From positions 1 through 16,290 of the forward strand of contig JBCDBH010000106.1 in the NCBI GenBank assembly GCA_039184055.1: 16,290 nucleotides of DNA, written 5' to 3'. How positions within the stretch are numbered: position 1 is the stretch's first letter; each line of letters begins with the position of its first letter. Positions 1 through 7,792 of the stretch are shown here, in pieces. The stretch is from JBCDBH01 sp039184055. Its GTDB lineage: Bacteria > Acidobacteriota > Thermoanaerobaculia > Multivoradales > J023. The notes under the pieces are model-generated. The model saw only the letters and a list, made by a program, of their open reading frames with translations, had not been told where the DNA came from and made no database searches. Position numbers and translations under genes: made by a program.

Positions 1-166
1 GGATCGATCGATCCGCGCTCACGACAACCCTCTAGAGCATGATGCGTACCACCCTCCACGCATCGCGAAGAAGCCGTAAACCATTGATTTTGCTATGCCT
101 GAGACCAAGACGACCCTATCCACACGGATAGGGTCTATCCGATCGGATAGACCGGGCCGCCGCGTA
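1..166. other. Gene-free left edge with palindromic DNA
   Basis: No credible coding sequence is visible in this stretch. It begins with a perfect 14-bp palindrome, GGATCGATCGATCC (1-14), which is a simple GATC-type repeat and may mean nothing. The only strong structure is the overlapping hairpin pair at 112-153, described separately, lying just beyond the stop codon of the minus-strand regulator. What lies to the left of the window is unknown. Confidence 0.6.
112..153. repeat. Two overlapping inverted repeats (tandem hairpins)
   Basis: The first dyad is GACCCTATCC (112-121), loop ACAC, GGATAGGGTC (126-135), a perfect 10-bp stem. The second is a perfect 22-bp palindrome at 132-153 with arms GGTCTATCC and GGATAGACC around GATC. 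They share bases 132-135, and both are built from CTATCC/GGATAG, so the two hairpins partly exclude each other and cross-pairing is possible. Read on the minus strand they begin 14 nt after the TGA of the sigma-54 activator, which suggests a 3'-end or termination role. No T-tract follows on that strand, so a classical intrinsic terminator is not supported. A protein-binding site is the alternative. Confidence 0.6.
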
Positions 167-1531
167 TCAACCCTTGCGGGTCTGTTCGAGGTGAGCGCGC
201 AGCCCGAGGGTGCCGATCAAACGGTGTAGGTAATTGGGCGATAGACCGAGTCGCGCGGCTGCCCGGGTGACCTGACCCGCCGAGGCATCGAGCGCCTGGA
301 TGACCAAGTCGCGTTTGGTTGCGGTCACCGCGCTGTGAAAATCGCCCATGGGGAGCGACGCTGGACGACTGTCGAGAATCGCCTCGGGGAAATCCTCGGG
401 TTCGAGCACGGTACCGTCGCTCAAGACGACGGCTCGCTCGATGGCGTTGGCCAGCTCACGAACATTGCCCGGCCAGCGGTAGGCGCCGAGCAAGGCGCGC
501 GCGGCGCGCGACAAGGCGAGCGACGGACGCCCGAGGCGTCGACCGTGTAGATGGAGGAAGTGGTGCGCCAGCAACGAAATATCGTCGGCGCGGTCACGCA
601 ACGACGGCACGGTCAGCCGAATGACGTTGAGCCGATAGAAAAGATCGTCGCGAAAACGCCGTGCCGTCACCTCCGCGCTCAGATCGCGGTTGGTGGCGGC
701 GAGCACCCGCGCATCGACCTGAATGGTCTCGCGGCCACCGAGCCGCTCGATCTCCCGCTCCTGCAACACTCGCAACAGCTTGGCCTGCAGTCCGAGCGGG
801 ATCTCGCCGACCTCGTCGAGGAAGAGGGTGCCTCCCGCGGCGCGCTCGAACTGACCGATCCGTCGTTCGACCGCGCCGGTAAAGGCGCCACGCTCGTGAC
901 CAAAGAGCTCGCTTTCGAGCAGGGTCTCCGACAGGGTGGCGCAATTGACTGCGATGAAGGGCTGCTCGGCGCGCGCACCCGAGGCGTGGATGACCCGGGC
1001 GACGAGCTCTTTGCCACACCCGCTCTCACCGTCGATCAACACGGTCGAGGTGACATCGGCGATGCGTAGAATGAGCCGTCGCAGCTCGACCATCGCCGAG
1101 CTGTCGCCGATCAACCGCTCGGTGGCGCGTCGATGCTCGGTCGCGGCCACCGTGTCGACCGGGTGACGGTCCGCGACGTATTGCCGCGCGGTGCTCGCCT
1201 CGTCGAGCGGAACGTCGTTACCCTCGGCGACTTCCGCGTCGGCGAGCTGTTGAAAGAGCAGCAGGCTGTCACCGATCATGATCCGATCGCCGTCACGTAG
1301 GAGTCGGCTCCGAATCGGTCGATCGTCGACGAAGGTGCCGTGGAGAGAATCGCGATCAATGAGGCGATAGGTCGTCTCGTCCCATTCGAGGGTGGCGTGA
1401 TGGCGCGACACCGCGAGCTGACGGATGACGACGTGATTCGACGCATGACGCCCGAGGGTCACGGTCTCGTCGGTGAGCGCGAAGACTTGCCCCTGTAGAG
1501 GCCCGGCGAGCACGATCAAACGACACGTCAT
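167..1531 (-). CDS. FHA domain sigma-54-dependent transcriptional activator (Fis family)
   Basis: Activator of sigma-54 RNA polymerase whose sensory input is an FHA phosphopeptide reader instead of a receiver domain. With the ATG at 1531 it has 454 residues. FHA domain about 1-92, with the conserved GR, SRHHA and HGT features. AAA+ domain about 140-370: Walker A GESGCGKE 168-175, the sigma-54-contacting GAFTGA loop 215-220, Walker B TLFLDE 235-240, and the FRDDLFYRLN arginine-finger region. A Fis-type helix-turn-helix occupies the last ~45 residues (GQVTRAAARLGLSPNYLHRL). The open frame extends to a TTG at 1567, but ATG 1531 starts just before the FHA core, so it is preferred although no clear Shine-Dalgarno is seen. 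FHA domains bind phosphothreonine, so activation by a Ser/Thr kinase, possibly one encoded here, is a reasonable inference. Confidence 0.95.
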   Translation of the reverse strand: MTCRLIVLAGPLQGQVFALTDETVTLGRHASNHVVIRQLAVSRHHATLEWDETTYRLIDRDSLHGTFVDDRPIRSRLLRDGDRIMIGDSLLLFQQLADAEVAEGNDVPLDEASTARQYVADRHPVDTVAATEHRRATERLIGDSSAMVELRRLILRIADVTSTVLIDGESGCGKELVARVIHASGARAEQPFIAVNCATLSETLLESELFGHERGAFTGAVERRIGQFERAAGGTLFLDEVGEIPLGLQAKLLRVLQEREIERLGGRETIQVDARVLAATNRDLSAEVTARRFRDDLFYRLNVIRLTVPSLRDRADDISLLAHHFLHLHGRRLGRPSLALSRAARALLGAYRWPGNVRELANAIERAVVLSDGTVLEPEDFPEAILDSRPASLPMGDFHSAVTATKRDLVIQALDASAGQVTRAAARLGLSPNYLHRLIGTLGLRAHLEQTRKG

Positions 1532-1567
1532 GCCGGTAGCGTGACGGCACCACGAAAGGGAAGTCAA

Positions 1568-2464
1568 ATGGAAAGCTCGTACCAGCGCTGCGACGACGCG
1601 GAACAGCCGACCGACTGTTGGATTTTCTTCGATCCGACCACGGCGAGCCTCGAGACACGTCTGCCCGAGGTCGCCTTGCCTCCCGGTCGCCCGGTGCGAT
1701 GGCGTTTTCGTGGTCGCGCCGCCGACGGCTCCGCGACGCCACTCCCCGCGGGCTGGCTACCGATGCTCGCCTTCGACCATAGCGACCTGTCGACGACCTC
1801 GGCGCTCGGACCGTTCGCCAGCCTGCTCCACGTCGCCGCCACCGACGCGGATGGCGGTGTGTCGATCGACGTGCTCGGCGAGTGGCCCGAGACGATCGCG
1901 CCCGGGCTGACGCCTCCCACCTACTTCGCCGGTTTACTGCGTGGTGTCGGTTTTGGTGGCGACAAGGGAATGTCGGCGCTCACCACCCGACGTCTCACCT
2001 TGTTCTTGGGTCCCGATCGTGAACCCGTACCGACTCCCCCACCCGCCTGTGGCAAGCACCGGGTCGACCTCACCGTGCGTCACGATCCCGAGCGTCCGAG
2101 CCGTCTCACCATCGAACCCGATGAACCGATGCGGATCTTCACCGATTCGGTGGTGTCGTGGCATTTCGCCACCGATTTACCGCTGCTCTATCCGATGATC
2201 CTCTTCTACCACTTCGAAGACTGGCAGGAAGAAGCAGGAGCGGTCCAGTTCGATGGCGATCGCCCCAATCGCTATTACGAACCCTGCCGACGCATGCGGA
2301 TCACCTCGAACCGGATCGACGCATGGGACTTCAAACCCGATCGCCGGCATTGCTTTTACGAGGCGGCGGTGTTGACCAGCGGTCAGCTGTCCGTCGGTTT
2401 TCTCTCCACCGGCGACCCTCAGCTCGACAACGAGGGAACACCGTTCCCGACCGATGAGCCGTGA
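1568..2464 (+). CDS. Unrecognised protein with two related halves
   Basis: I do not recognise this 298-aa family. The ATG at 1568 is chosen because AAAGGGAAG (1555-1563) sits right upstream; a GTG at 1541 in frame lacks such a site. There is no signal peptide or membrane segment, so it is probably cytoplasmic. Two halves look related: residues about 17-124 and 165-270 each have a V-x-W-x-F strand (43-47 and 196-200), then a P-M-hydrophobic-F-x-H segment (PMLAFDH 65-71; YPMILFYHF 208-216), and each ends with an aromatic/AGLL- or EAAVL-like strand. This pattern suggests duplicated beta-sandwich domains, which is inference. It is divergent from the sigma-54 activator with only 36 bp between start codons, and its TGA directly abuts the stop of kinase 1, so any shared control elements must overlap coding DNA. 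Real gene likely; function unknown. Confidence 0.8.
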   Translation: MESSYQRCDDAEQPTDCWIFFDPTTASLETRLPEVALPPGRPVRWRFRGRAADGSATPLPAGWLPMLAFDHSDLSTTSALGPFASLLHVAATDADGGVSIDVLGEWPETIAPGLTPPTYFAGLLRGVGFGGDKGMSALTTRRLTLFLGPDREPVPTPPPACGKHRVDLTVRHDPERPSRLTIEPDEPMRIFTDSVVSWHFATDLPLLYPMILFYHFEDWQEEAGAVQFDGDRPNRYYEPCRRMRITSNRIDAWDFKPDRRHCFYEAAVLTSGQLSVGFLSTGDPQLDNEGTPFPTDEP

Positions 2465-5062
2465 TCAGGACTCGAGCTCGTCGAGCAATCCGGCGAGCTG
2501 GGGAATCCGAAACCAGCGCTCGTCCATGCCGAGATCGAGGGCTCGACGCGCTTTGATCCGGGCGCTGGTGCGGTCACCGACCACTGAGAACACCACCGCC
2601 GCCTGATACGCCAGCTCGGCGTCGTCATCGCCACGCGCCAGAGCTTCCATGGTGATTTCGACCGCGCGATCAGCGACACCGAGATGAGCCAAACACTGGG
2701 CCAAAGCGATCCGTTCGGAGATCGTCAGAGGCCGTTCAGTGGCGAAGCGATCGTAGACGTCCCGAGCGTGCCGGTAGGCGTGCATGGCCGCGTCGTCCCG
2801 TCCGAGAGCAGTCAGCGTGTCGGCGAGATTGAGCAGCACGGTCGGATGATCGGCGTCGAGCTCCAGAGCTCGCTGGTAGGCGTTGCGTGCCGCGTCGTAG
2901 CGACCGAGCAGAAATCGCGCGATGCCCAGATTGGTCCAATAGCTCCGATGCTCCTTGAGCTCGAGCAAACGTACCGCCAACCGCTCGGCCGCCTCGAGAT
3001 CACCGTGGAGCAGCTCCCATTGCACCAGAGCGTTGAGCCCCCACGAATTGTCGGGGCTGACCTCGAGCAGTCGATGCAGATGTCGACGCGCCGCCGGCAG
3101 CTCGCCGGCGCGTGATTCGATCGTCGCCAAGAGATAGAGGTAGCGCCACGAGGGATGACGTTCGACCAATCGACGCAGGGTGACGATGGCGGCCATGGTC
3201 TCGCCCCGAGCCCGCGCCAAGAGAGCTCGTTGATAGAGCGTCTCGGCGTCACCGGGCGCGATCCGCTCGAGCTCGACGAGCGCCGTGGCAGCGGTTTCCA
3301 GGTCCTCGGCCAACAAGGCGAGACGAACGGCGTGCACGAGCGGTCGCGTGTCCTCGGGCGAGAGCTCGCGGGCCCGCTTCAGGTGGCGCCGCGCCAGGGC
3401 CAGATCCTCGGGTCGTTTTTGGTCGGAATAGAGCGTCTCGGCGAGATCGGCGAGCAGCCAATGCGCCGACACCAGTCGTGGTGATCGATCGACCAAAGCA
3501 CGAGCCTGTTCGATGGCCTCGTCGTATGGCAAGTTGCCGTGGCGCACCGCGTTTTGCAGGGCGAGGAACTCTCGATAGTCGTCCGGCTCGACCGCCGATG
3601 GAGCGAACATGCCGGATCCCCGCTCGGTCCGTCGCGTGGCGAAGCTCCGCCTGAGCTGAGCATCGACCGCGGTCGCGGTCTGCAAGGTGTCGTCCGGTGA
3701 CAACGACACGGGAATCCGCTGGGACCACGCAATCCGACCATCGTCGACCTCGACACGGCGGAGCTCGATGTGGGCGGTTCCGACGAGCTCGACGACCTTG
3801 GCGATCAAGACCTCGTCGGCGGCATGGGCGTTGGCGATCACCTGCGGCGTCCCCTCCACCCCACGGAGGTCATCGGGCGCCAGCGGCTCGACTCCGGGGA
3901 TGGCGCTCAAGGCCTGAAGGCTGGCGTCGCGCGTCGCGGCCGCGACCAGCTCCAAGAGCTCGGACGACTCTCCCACCACCTCGGGTTCGAGAAAAGCAAC
4001 GCGGAGCGGTGTCGGATCGGGTCGCCACAGCGTCACGCCTCCGAGCACGACGAAGAGAAGCACAAGAGCCACGCCCCACGACCACGCGGGTCGCCACCGA
4101 GTCGTCGGTGCCTTCACGCGTGTGGCTTCGGCGAGAGGTGATGCGACCGTCGGCGCCCGACCGGTCACCGCGTCGCCGAATCGATCGGTGGTCGCATCGA
4201 CGTCGGCGGTACGCGCCAGCTCGCCGAGCACGCTCACCACATCGTGCGCCGTACGCGGCCGACGGTTCGGATCCTTTTCGATCAGGCTTTCGACCAGACC
4301 AGCGAGCGCCGGCGGTGCCTCGGGGCGATGGTCACGCACCGGCCGAGCACGACGACCGAGCAGATTCGACAACGTCTCGACTCGATCGCCACCACGAAAC
4401 GGCGACACGCCGGTGAGCGCCTCGTAGAGCAAGACACCCAAGGCGAAAAGATCGGATCGTGCGTCGAGTGGCGCGCCGGACGCTTGTTCGGGTGACATGG
4501 CGCGGATCGTGCCGAGCACCACACCGGTCGGAGTCAACGAGTCGTCGCGTGACGCCTCGAGCTCTGACTCTCCCCGCACCGCCGTCACCAAACCGAGATC
4601 GAGCACTTTGACGTGACCGAGACGGGTGATCATGACGTTCTCGCTCTTGAGATCCCTGTGCAACAGCCCGTTGGCGTGTGCTTCCGCGAGCCCTTCGGCG
4701 ATCTGACCACCGAGCGCGATCACCTCGTCGACCGGCAGCGGTCCACGCCTGATCCGTGTCGCCAGGGTCTCCCCATCGACCCGTTCGAGCACCAAGTGCT
4801 GACCGGTCGGCATATCGAGGACCTCGAACAGACGGACGATCGCCGGATGACTCAGCCGAGCGATGGCACGTGCTTCACGCTCGAAACGACGACGATCGAC
4901 GTCATCGAAGTCGCCACGCAATCGCTTGATCGCCACCTGTCGACCGAGACGCTCGTCTTCGGCCAACAGCACATCACCCATACCGCCACGGCCGAGTCGA
5001 CCGAGAATACGAAAGCGGTCGATCCGCTCGGGGATCGGCAGATCAGAATTCGTCGTGCGCAT
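2465..5062 (-). CDS. Transmembrane Ser/Thr protein kinase with TPR region (kinase 1)
   Basis: Hanks-type kinase, 865 aa from ATG 5062, chosen for GGGAG (5068-5072) five nt upstream; ATG 5074 is the alternative. Kinase domain about 16-280: Gly loop GRLGRGGMG 21-29, lysine K46 in VAIK, catalytic HRDLKSEN 135-142, metal-binding DLG 155-157 in place of DFG, and MSPEQ 189-193. One membrane span follows at about 327-346. Residues about 352-476 form an alpha/beta region resembling the TolB/FlgO-like sensor segments of acidobacterial kinases, and from about 494 to the end come TPR-type helical repeats. The predicted topology is kinase inside, sensor and TPRs outside. All catalytic residues are present, so it should be active. 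It converges with the 298-aa gene and is divergent from the hydrolase gene. Natural partners would be proteins with FHA domains, such as the activator at 167-1531; that link is inferred. Confidence 0.93.
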   Translation of the reverse strand: MRTTNSDLPIPERIDRFRILGRLGRGGMGDVLLAEDERLGRQVAIKRLRGDFDDVDRRRFEREARAIARLSHPAIVRLFEVLDMPTGQHLVLERVDGETLATRIRRGPLPVDEVIALGGQIAEGLAEAHANGLLHRDLKSENVMITRLGHVKVLDLGLVTAVRGESELEASRDDSLTPTGVVLGTIRAMSPEQASGAPLDARSDLFALGVLLYEALTGVSPFRGGDRVETLSNLLGRRARPVRDHRPEAPPALAGLVESLIEKDPNRRPRTAHDVVSVLGELARTADVDATTDRFGDAVTGRAPTVASPLAEATRVKAPTTRWRPAWSWGVALVLLFVVLGGVTLWRPDPTPLRVAFLEPEVVGESSELLELVAAATRDASLQALSAIPGVEPLAPDDLRGVEGTPQVIANAHAADEVLIAKVVELVGTAHIELRRVEVDDGRIAWSQRIPVSLSPDDTLQTATAVDAQLRRSFATRRTERGSGMFAPSAVEPDDYREFLALQNAVRHGNLPYDEAIEQARALVDRSPRLVSAHWLLADLAETLYSDQKRPEDLALARRHLKRARELSPEDTRPLVHAVRLALLAEDLETAATALVELERIAPGDAETLYQRALLARARGETMAAIVTLRRLVERHPSWRYLYLLATIESRAGELPAARRHLHRLLEVSPDNSWGLNALVQWELLHGDLEAAERLAVRLLELKEHRSYWTNLGIARFLLGRYDAARNAYQRALELDADHPTVLLNLADTLTALGRDDAAMHAYRHARDVYDRFATERPLTISERIALAQCLAHLGVADRAVEITMEALARGDDDAELAYQAAVVFSVVGDRTSARIKARRALDLGMDERWFRIPQLAGLLDELES

Positions 5063-5212
5063 ACCGTCTCCCATCCGTCCTCGAGGACGTGATGTATCGA
5101 GCGATAAAGGGGAACGGACGCGACGGAAAAAGAGAATCAAAAAAAAGACCGACGTAATCGTAACAAAACACCAGGCGCATCGATTCGCCGCCTTGCGGCA
5201 TAATGCCCGACC
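5063..5212. promoter_or_regulatory. Divergent AT-rich intergenic region (kinase 1 / hydrolase)
   Basis: This 150-bp stretch separates two outward-reading genes and is clearly more AT-rich than its surroundings. It holds two A-tracts on the plus strand (5127-5131 and 5139-5146) about 13 bp apart, which could act as UP element or curved DNA. A perfect 14-bp palindrome CGTCCTCGAGGACG (5076-5089) lies just upstream of the kinase start and could be an operator or a leader hairpin. A small stem GCCGC-CTT-GCGGC (5187-5199) and a CATAAT box (5199-5204) lie next to the hydrolase start. No convincing -35 element was found for either gene. Confidence 0.5.
5199..5204 (+). promoter_or_regulatory. Candidate -10 box for a leaderless hydrolase mRNA
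   Basis: CATAAT ends 8 bp before the ATG at 5213. If it is a sigma-70-type -10 element, transcription would begin at or within a base or two of the start codon, giving a leaderless message. The absence of any Shine-Dalgarno between the box and the ATG agrees with this. No good -35 hexamer sits at 16-18 bp, so the call stays weak. Confidence 0.3.
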
Positions 5213-6253
5213 ATGGAATTCGCCGCGACCCAGCCCGCTGACCGCGCCGACGGTCGAGAGCCCGAGCGCTTCGTAGCCGGTGACGGCCGCACTGTCTATC
5301 GTCTACCGCTCGAGGTCTTCCCCGGTTTTTGGGGCAACGCCTACCTGATCGATGGCGGCGCGCATCCGATCCTGGTCGATTCGGGCTCGGGACAACCGCA
5401 ATCCGATCGCTGTTTGCTCGGAGGCTTCGAGACGATTCGTGAGCGTTGGAACGCACCACGTCTCGAGGATGTCGGCCGCGTGGTGCTCAGTCACGGTCAT
5501 ATCGATCATCTGGGCGGCTTGCACACGGTTCGTCGTCACACCGACGCGCCGATTTTCGTCCACGTGCTCGACAAACGGATTCCGACCCATTGGCACGAGC
5601 GGCTGGTGGTCACCGCGGGGCAGGTCGAGCACTTCCTCGCCACCACGGGGATCTCGACGGAGCGCAAGAAACGTCACGTGGCCGCGTGGTTCGGCACCAA
5701 GCGGATGTTCCGTTCGATCGCCGTCGACGGCGATTTCGAGGAAGGCCCGCTCTTCGACGGTGAGCTCGTCACCTACCACGTGCCGGGGCATTGTCCGGGC
5801 ATGGTGTGTCTCAAGGTCGACGACATCTTGCTCACCGCCGACCATGTCCTGCCACGCATCTCCCCGATCCTGACGCCGGAAGCGCTCACCCTGAACAACG
5901 GAGTCGGGCACTATCTGAGCTCGCTCGACCACGCGGCGAAGATTCCCGACGTTCGTCTGGGACTGGGTGGTCATTTCGGCAAGATCGACGATGTCTATCG
6001 CCGGATCGACGAGATTCGCGCCCTCCACCTGGCGCGTCACGCCGAGATTCTCGAGCTCTGCCATCAACCACGAACCATCGACGAGTTATCGCGTACAGTG
6101 TTCGGTACGGTCGAGAGCTACCACATTTTCCTCGCCCTTCTCGAGACCGGCGCCCATGTCGAGTACCTCTACCAACGTGGCGCGCTGGTGGCCGACAATC
6201 TCGATGAGCTCGAAACGGGCTCGACCACGGTGATTCGCTACCGAAGTACCTGA
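5213..6253 (+). CDS. Metallo-beta-lactamase-fold hydrolase with C-terminal helical domain
   Basis: Predicted cytoplasmic zinc hydrolase of 346 aa. The MBL fold spans about 28-260. The signature HGHIDH is at 94-99 (H94, H96, D98, H99), with the further ligands H193 (VPGHCPG), D210 (LTADH) and H254 (GGHFG), so the dinuclear metal site looks complete. The C-terminal part (about 265-330, rich in ARHAEILELC- and TIDELS-type helices) resembles the winged-helix tail of LACTB2-like hydrolases. Substrate cannot be told from sequence; thioester or phosphodiester hydrolysis are typical of the superfamily. ATG 5213 is the first start and lacks a Shine-Dalgarno. The MATE exporter follows after 42 bp on the same strand, so the two may be cotranscribed. 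Confidence 0.92.
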   Translation: MEFAATQPADRADGREPERFVAGDGRTVYRLPLEVFPGFWGNAYLIDGGAHPILVDSGSGQPQSDRCLLGGFETIRERWNAPRLEDVGRVVLSHGHIDHLGGLHTVRRHTDAPIFVHVLDKRIPTHWHERLVVTAGQVEHFLATTGISTERKKRHVAAWFGTKRMFRSIAVDGDFEEGPLFDGELVTYHVPGHCPGMVCLKVDDILLTADHVLPRISPILTPEALTLNNGVGHYLSSLDHAAKIPDVRLGLGGHFGKIDDVYRRIDEIRALHLARHAEILELCHQPRTIDELSRTVFGTVESYHIFLALLETGAHVEYLYQRGALVADNLDELETGSTTVIRYRST

Positions 6254-6295
6254 TCCGGCATCTCCGACTGGGTGAGCCGAGACATTCGATTCCTT

Positions 6296-7693
6296 ATGGC
6301 ACGCACGACCCTCACTCAGATCCGTCGCGATCTCGTCGCCGCGCTCCGTGGCGACGAGCAGGATTTCACCACCGGCTCGATTTCACGTGGTGTGTTGATC
6401 CTCGCCGTGCCGATGATGCTCGAGCTGGTCTTCGAGTCGGTATTCGCGGTGGTCGACGTCTTCTTCGTCGCTCGGCTCGGTGCCGAAGCGGTGGCGGCGG
6501 TCGGGGTCACCGAGGTCTTCGTCATTCTGATCTTCGCGGGCTCGGTCGGGCTCGGCGCCGGCGCCACCGCGATGGTGGCGCGGCGCACCGGTGAAGGCGA
6601 TCACGCCGCCGCCACCTTGGCGGCGGGACAGGCGATTTTTCTCGGGGTGATTTGCGGCTGCATTACCGGCGTGGTGGGCGTGATGCTGGCACCCAAGCTG
6701 CTCGGTTGGATGGGTGCCTCCGACGAAGTGATCGCGATCGGCACGCCCTACACCACGGTGATGCTCGGCACCTCGGTGGTGATTTACCTGCTCTTCGTAA
6801 TCAACGCCGCGTTTCGAGGTGCCGGTGAGGCGGCGGTGGCGATGAAGGTGTTGACGGTCGCCAACCTGATCAACATCGTTCTCGATCCGTGTCTGATCTT
6901 CGGGCTCGGACCCTTTCCCGAGCTCGGTTTGGAGGGCGCCGCCTGGGCAACGGTGATCGGTCGGGGCACCGGCGTCGCCTTTCAGATCTGGATCCTGGTC
7001 CGCTCGAGCCGACTCCATGTCGAGCTTCGTCACCTGGTGCCGGATCCGAAGGTGCTCGGCCGGTTGGCCCGAGTCTCGAGCGCGGCGGTCGTGCAATACC
7101 TCCTGCCCACCGGAAGCTGGATCGCGATCATCCGCCTGCTCGCGGTCTTCGGTGACGCCGCCATCGCCGGCTACACCATCGCCTGGCGGATCGGCGTCTT
7201 CGTCTATCTGCCAGCGTGGGGATTGAGCAACGCCGCCGCCACCATGGTGGGTCAGAACCTCGGGGCGAAGAAACCCGATCGCGCCGAACGCGCGGTGTGG
7301 TTCGCGGGGCGCACCGCGCTGGTCTATCTCACCATTCCGGCTCTCGCGTTCCTATTCATTCCCGAGACCCTGATGCGCTTCTTCAACACCGAAGCTTCGG
7401 TGGTGGCGATCGGCGCCACCCTGCTCTTCGTGTGGGGCCTGGCGCTCTTTCCGTCGTCCCACGGTCTGGTGGCGCTCCAGGGATTCAATGGTGCCGGTGA
7501 CACCACGACACCGATGATCATCAATGGCGTCGTCTATTGGCTGTGTCAGATCCCGATCGCCGTCTTGCTCGCATTTGTCGTCGGTCTCGATGAGAGAGGC
7601 GTGCTCTATGCGGTGGGTATCGCCGAGACGACTCTGGCGATCATCAGTATCGTGTTGTTCCGGCGGGGACGGTGGAAGACCAAGATGATCTGA
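6296..7693 (+). CDS. MATE family efflux transporter
   Basis: Integral inner-membrane exporter of 465 aa, matching the usual 440-480 aa with about 12 membrane spans in two homologous MatE halves. The first half opens with ISRGVLILAVPMMLE and continues with the VDVFFVARLGAEAVAAVGV stretch typical of the family; the second half begins near residue 245 and contains AGYTIAWRIG and the ALQGFNGAGDTTTP segment. These proteins export cationic drugs, metabolites or lipid-like compounds using Na+ or H+ gradients; the substrate here is unknown. ATG 6296 is favoured over the in-frame GTG at 6272, although neither has a strong Shine-Dalgarno. It lies 42 bp after the hydrolase gene, suggesting one transcription unit. 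A 151-bp gap with its own promoter signals then precedes the ADOP gene. Confidence 0.95.
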   Translation: MARTTLTQIRRDLVAALRGDEQDFTTGSISRGVLILAVPMMLELVFESVFAVVDVFFVARLGAEAVAAVGVTEVFVILIFAGSVGLGAGATAMVARRTGEGDHAAATLAAGQAIFLGVICGCITGVVGVMLAPKLLGWMGASDEVIAIGTPYTTVMLGTSVVIYLLFVINAAFRGAGEAAVAMKVLTVANLINIVLDPCLIFGLGPFPELGLEGAAWATVIGRGTGVAFQIWILVRSSRLHVELRHLVPDPKVLGRLARVSSAAVVQYLLPTGSWIAIIRLLAVFGDAAIAGYTIAWRIGVFVYLPAWGLSNAAATMVGQNLGAKKPDRAERAVWFAGRTALVYLTIPALAFLFIPETLMRFFNTEASVVAIGATLLFVWGLALFPSSHGLVALQGFNGAGDTTTPMIINGVVYWLCQIPIAVLLAFVVGLDERGVLYAVGIAETTLAIISIVLFRRGRWKTKMI

Positions 7694-7745
7694 GGCTACG
7701 GGGCGGAGTCGCACGCCTGGACCCGACGAACGGAAAACGAACAGC

Positions 7746-7766
7746 CGCGTATCGGAACCGAACGCG
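7746..7766. promoter_or_regulatory. Imperfect dyad upstream of the ADOP promoter
   Basis: Outer arms CGCGT (7746-7750) and ACGCG (7762-7766) enclose inner arms TCGG (7752-7755) and CCGA (7758-7761). The inner and outer axes are offset by half a base because of one extra A, so it is a near-dyad rather than a perfect palindrome. It is centred about 63 bp before the predicted sigma-54 start site at 7819, where an enhancer-binding or repressor protein could act. Role inferred only from position. Confidence 0.3.
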
Positions 7767-7792
7767 TGGTCGCCCTCGACGCCTCCGAAAGC

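Noticed and set aside
1..14. GGATCGATCGATCC palindrome
   Set aside because: Simple GATC repeat at the window edge with no gene context; may be chance given how common CGATCG is here.
1569..1584. Sigma-54-like site for the activator itself, TGGTACG-AGCT-TTCCA on the minus strand
   Set aside because: Position is attractive (predicted start 27 nt before ATG 1531), but the invariant -12 GC is CC and the site lies in the first codons of the divergent gene.
2964..2979. Minus-strand GG-N10-GC match with TTGCT inside kinase 1
   Set aside because: Intragenic, with only four of seven -24 positions matching and no downstream start; treated as background.
5303..6067. 254-codon minus-strand open frame
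   Set aside because: Fully antisense to the metallo-beta-lactamase-fold gene, which has all its metal ligands; the antisense product has no recognisable domain.
6687..6702. TGGCACC-CAAG-CTGCT, a sigma-54-like match
   Set aside because: It lies inside the MATE coding region with no gene start nearby; it shows that partial matches occur by chance in this GC-rich DNA.
6383..7096. 237-codon minus-strand open frame
   Set aside because: Antisense shadow of the MATE gene with biased histidine, aspartate and arginine content and no membrane or domain signal.
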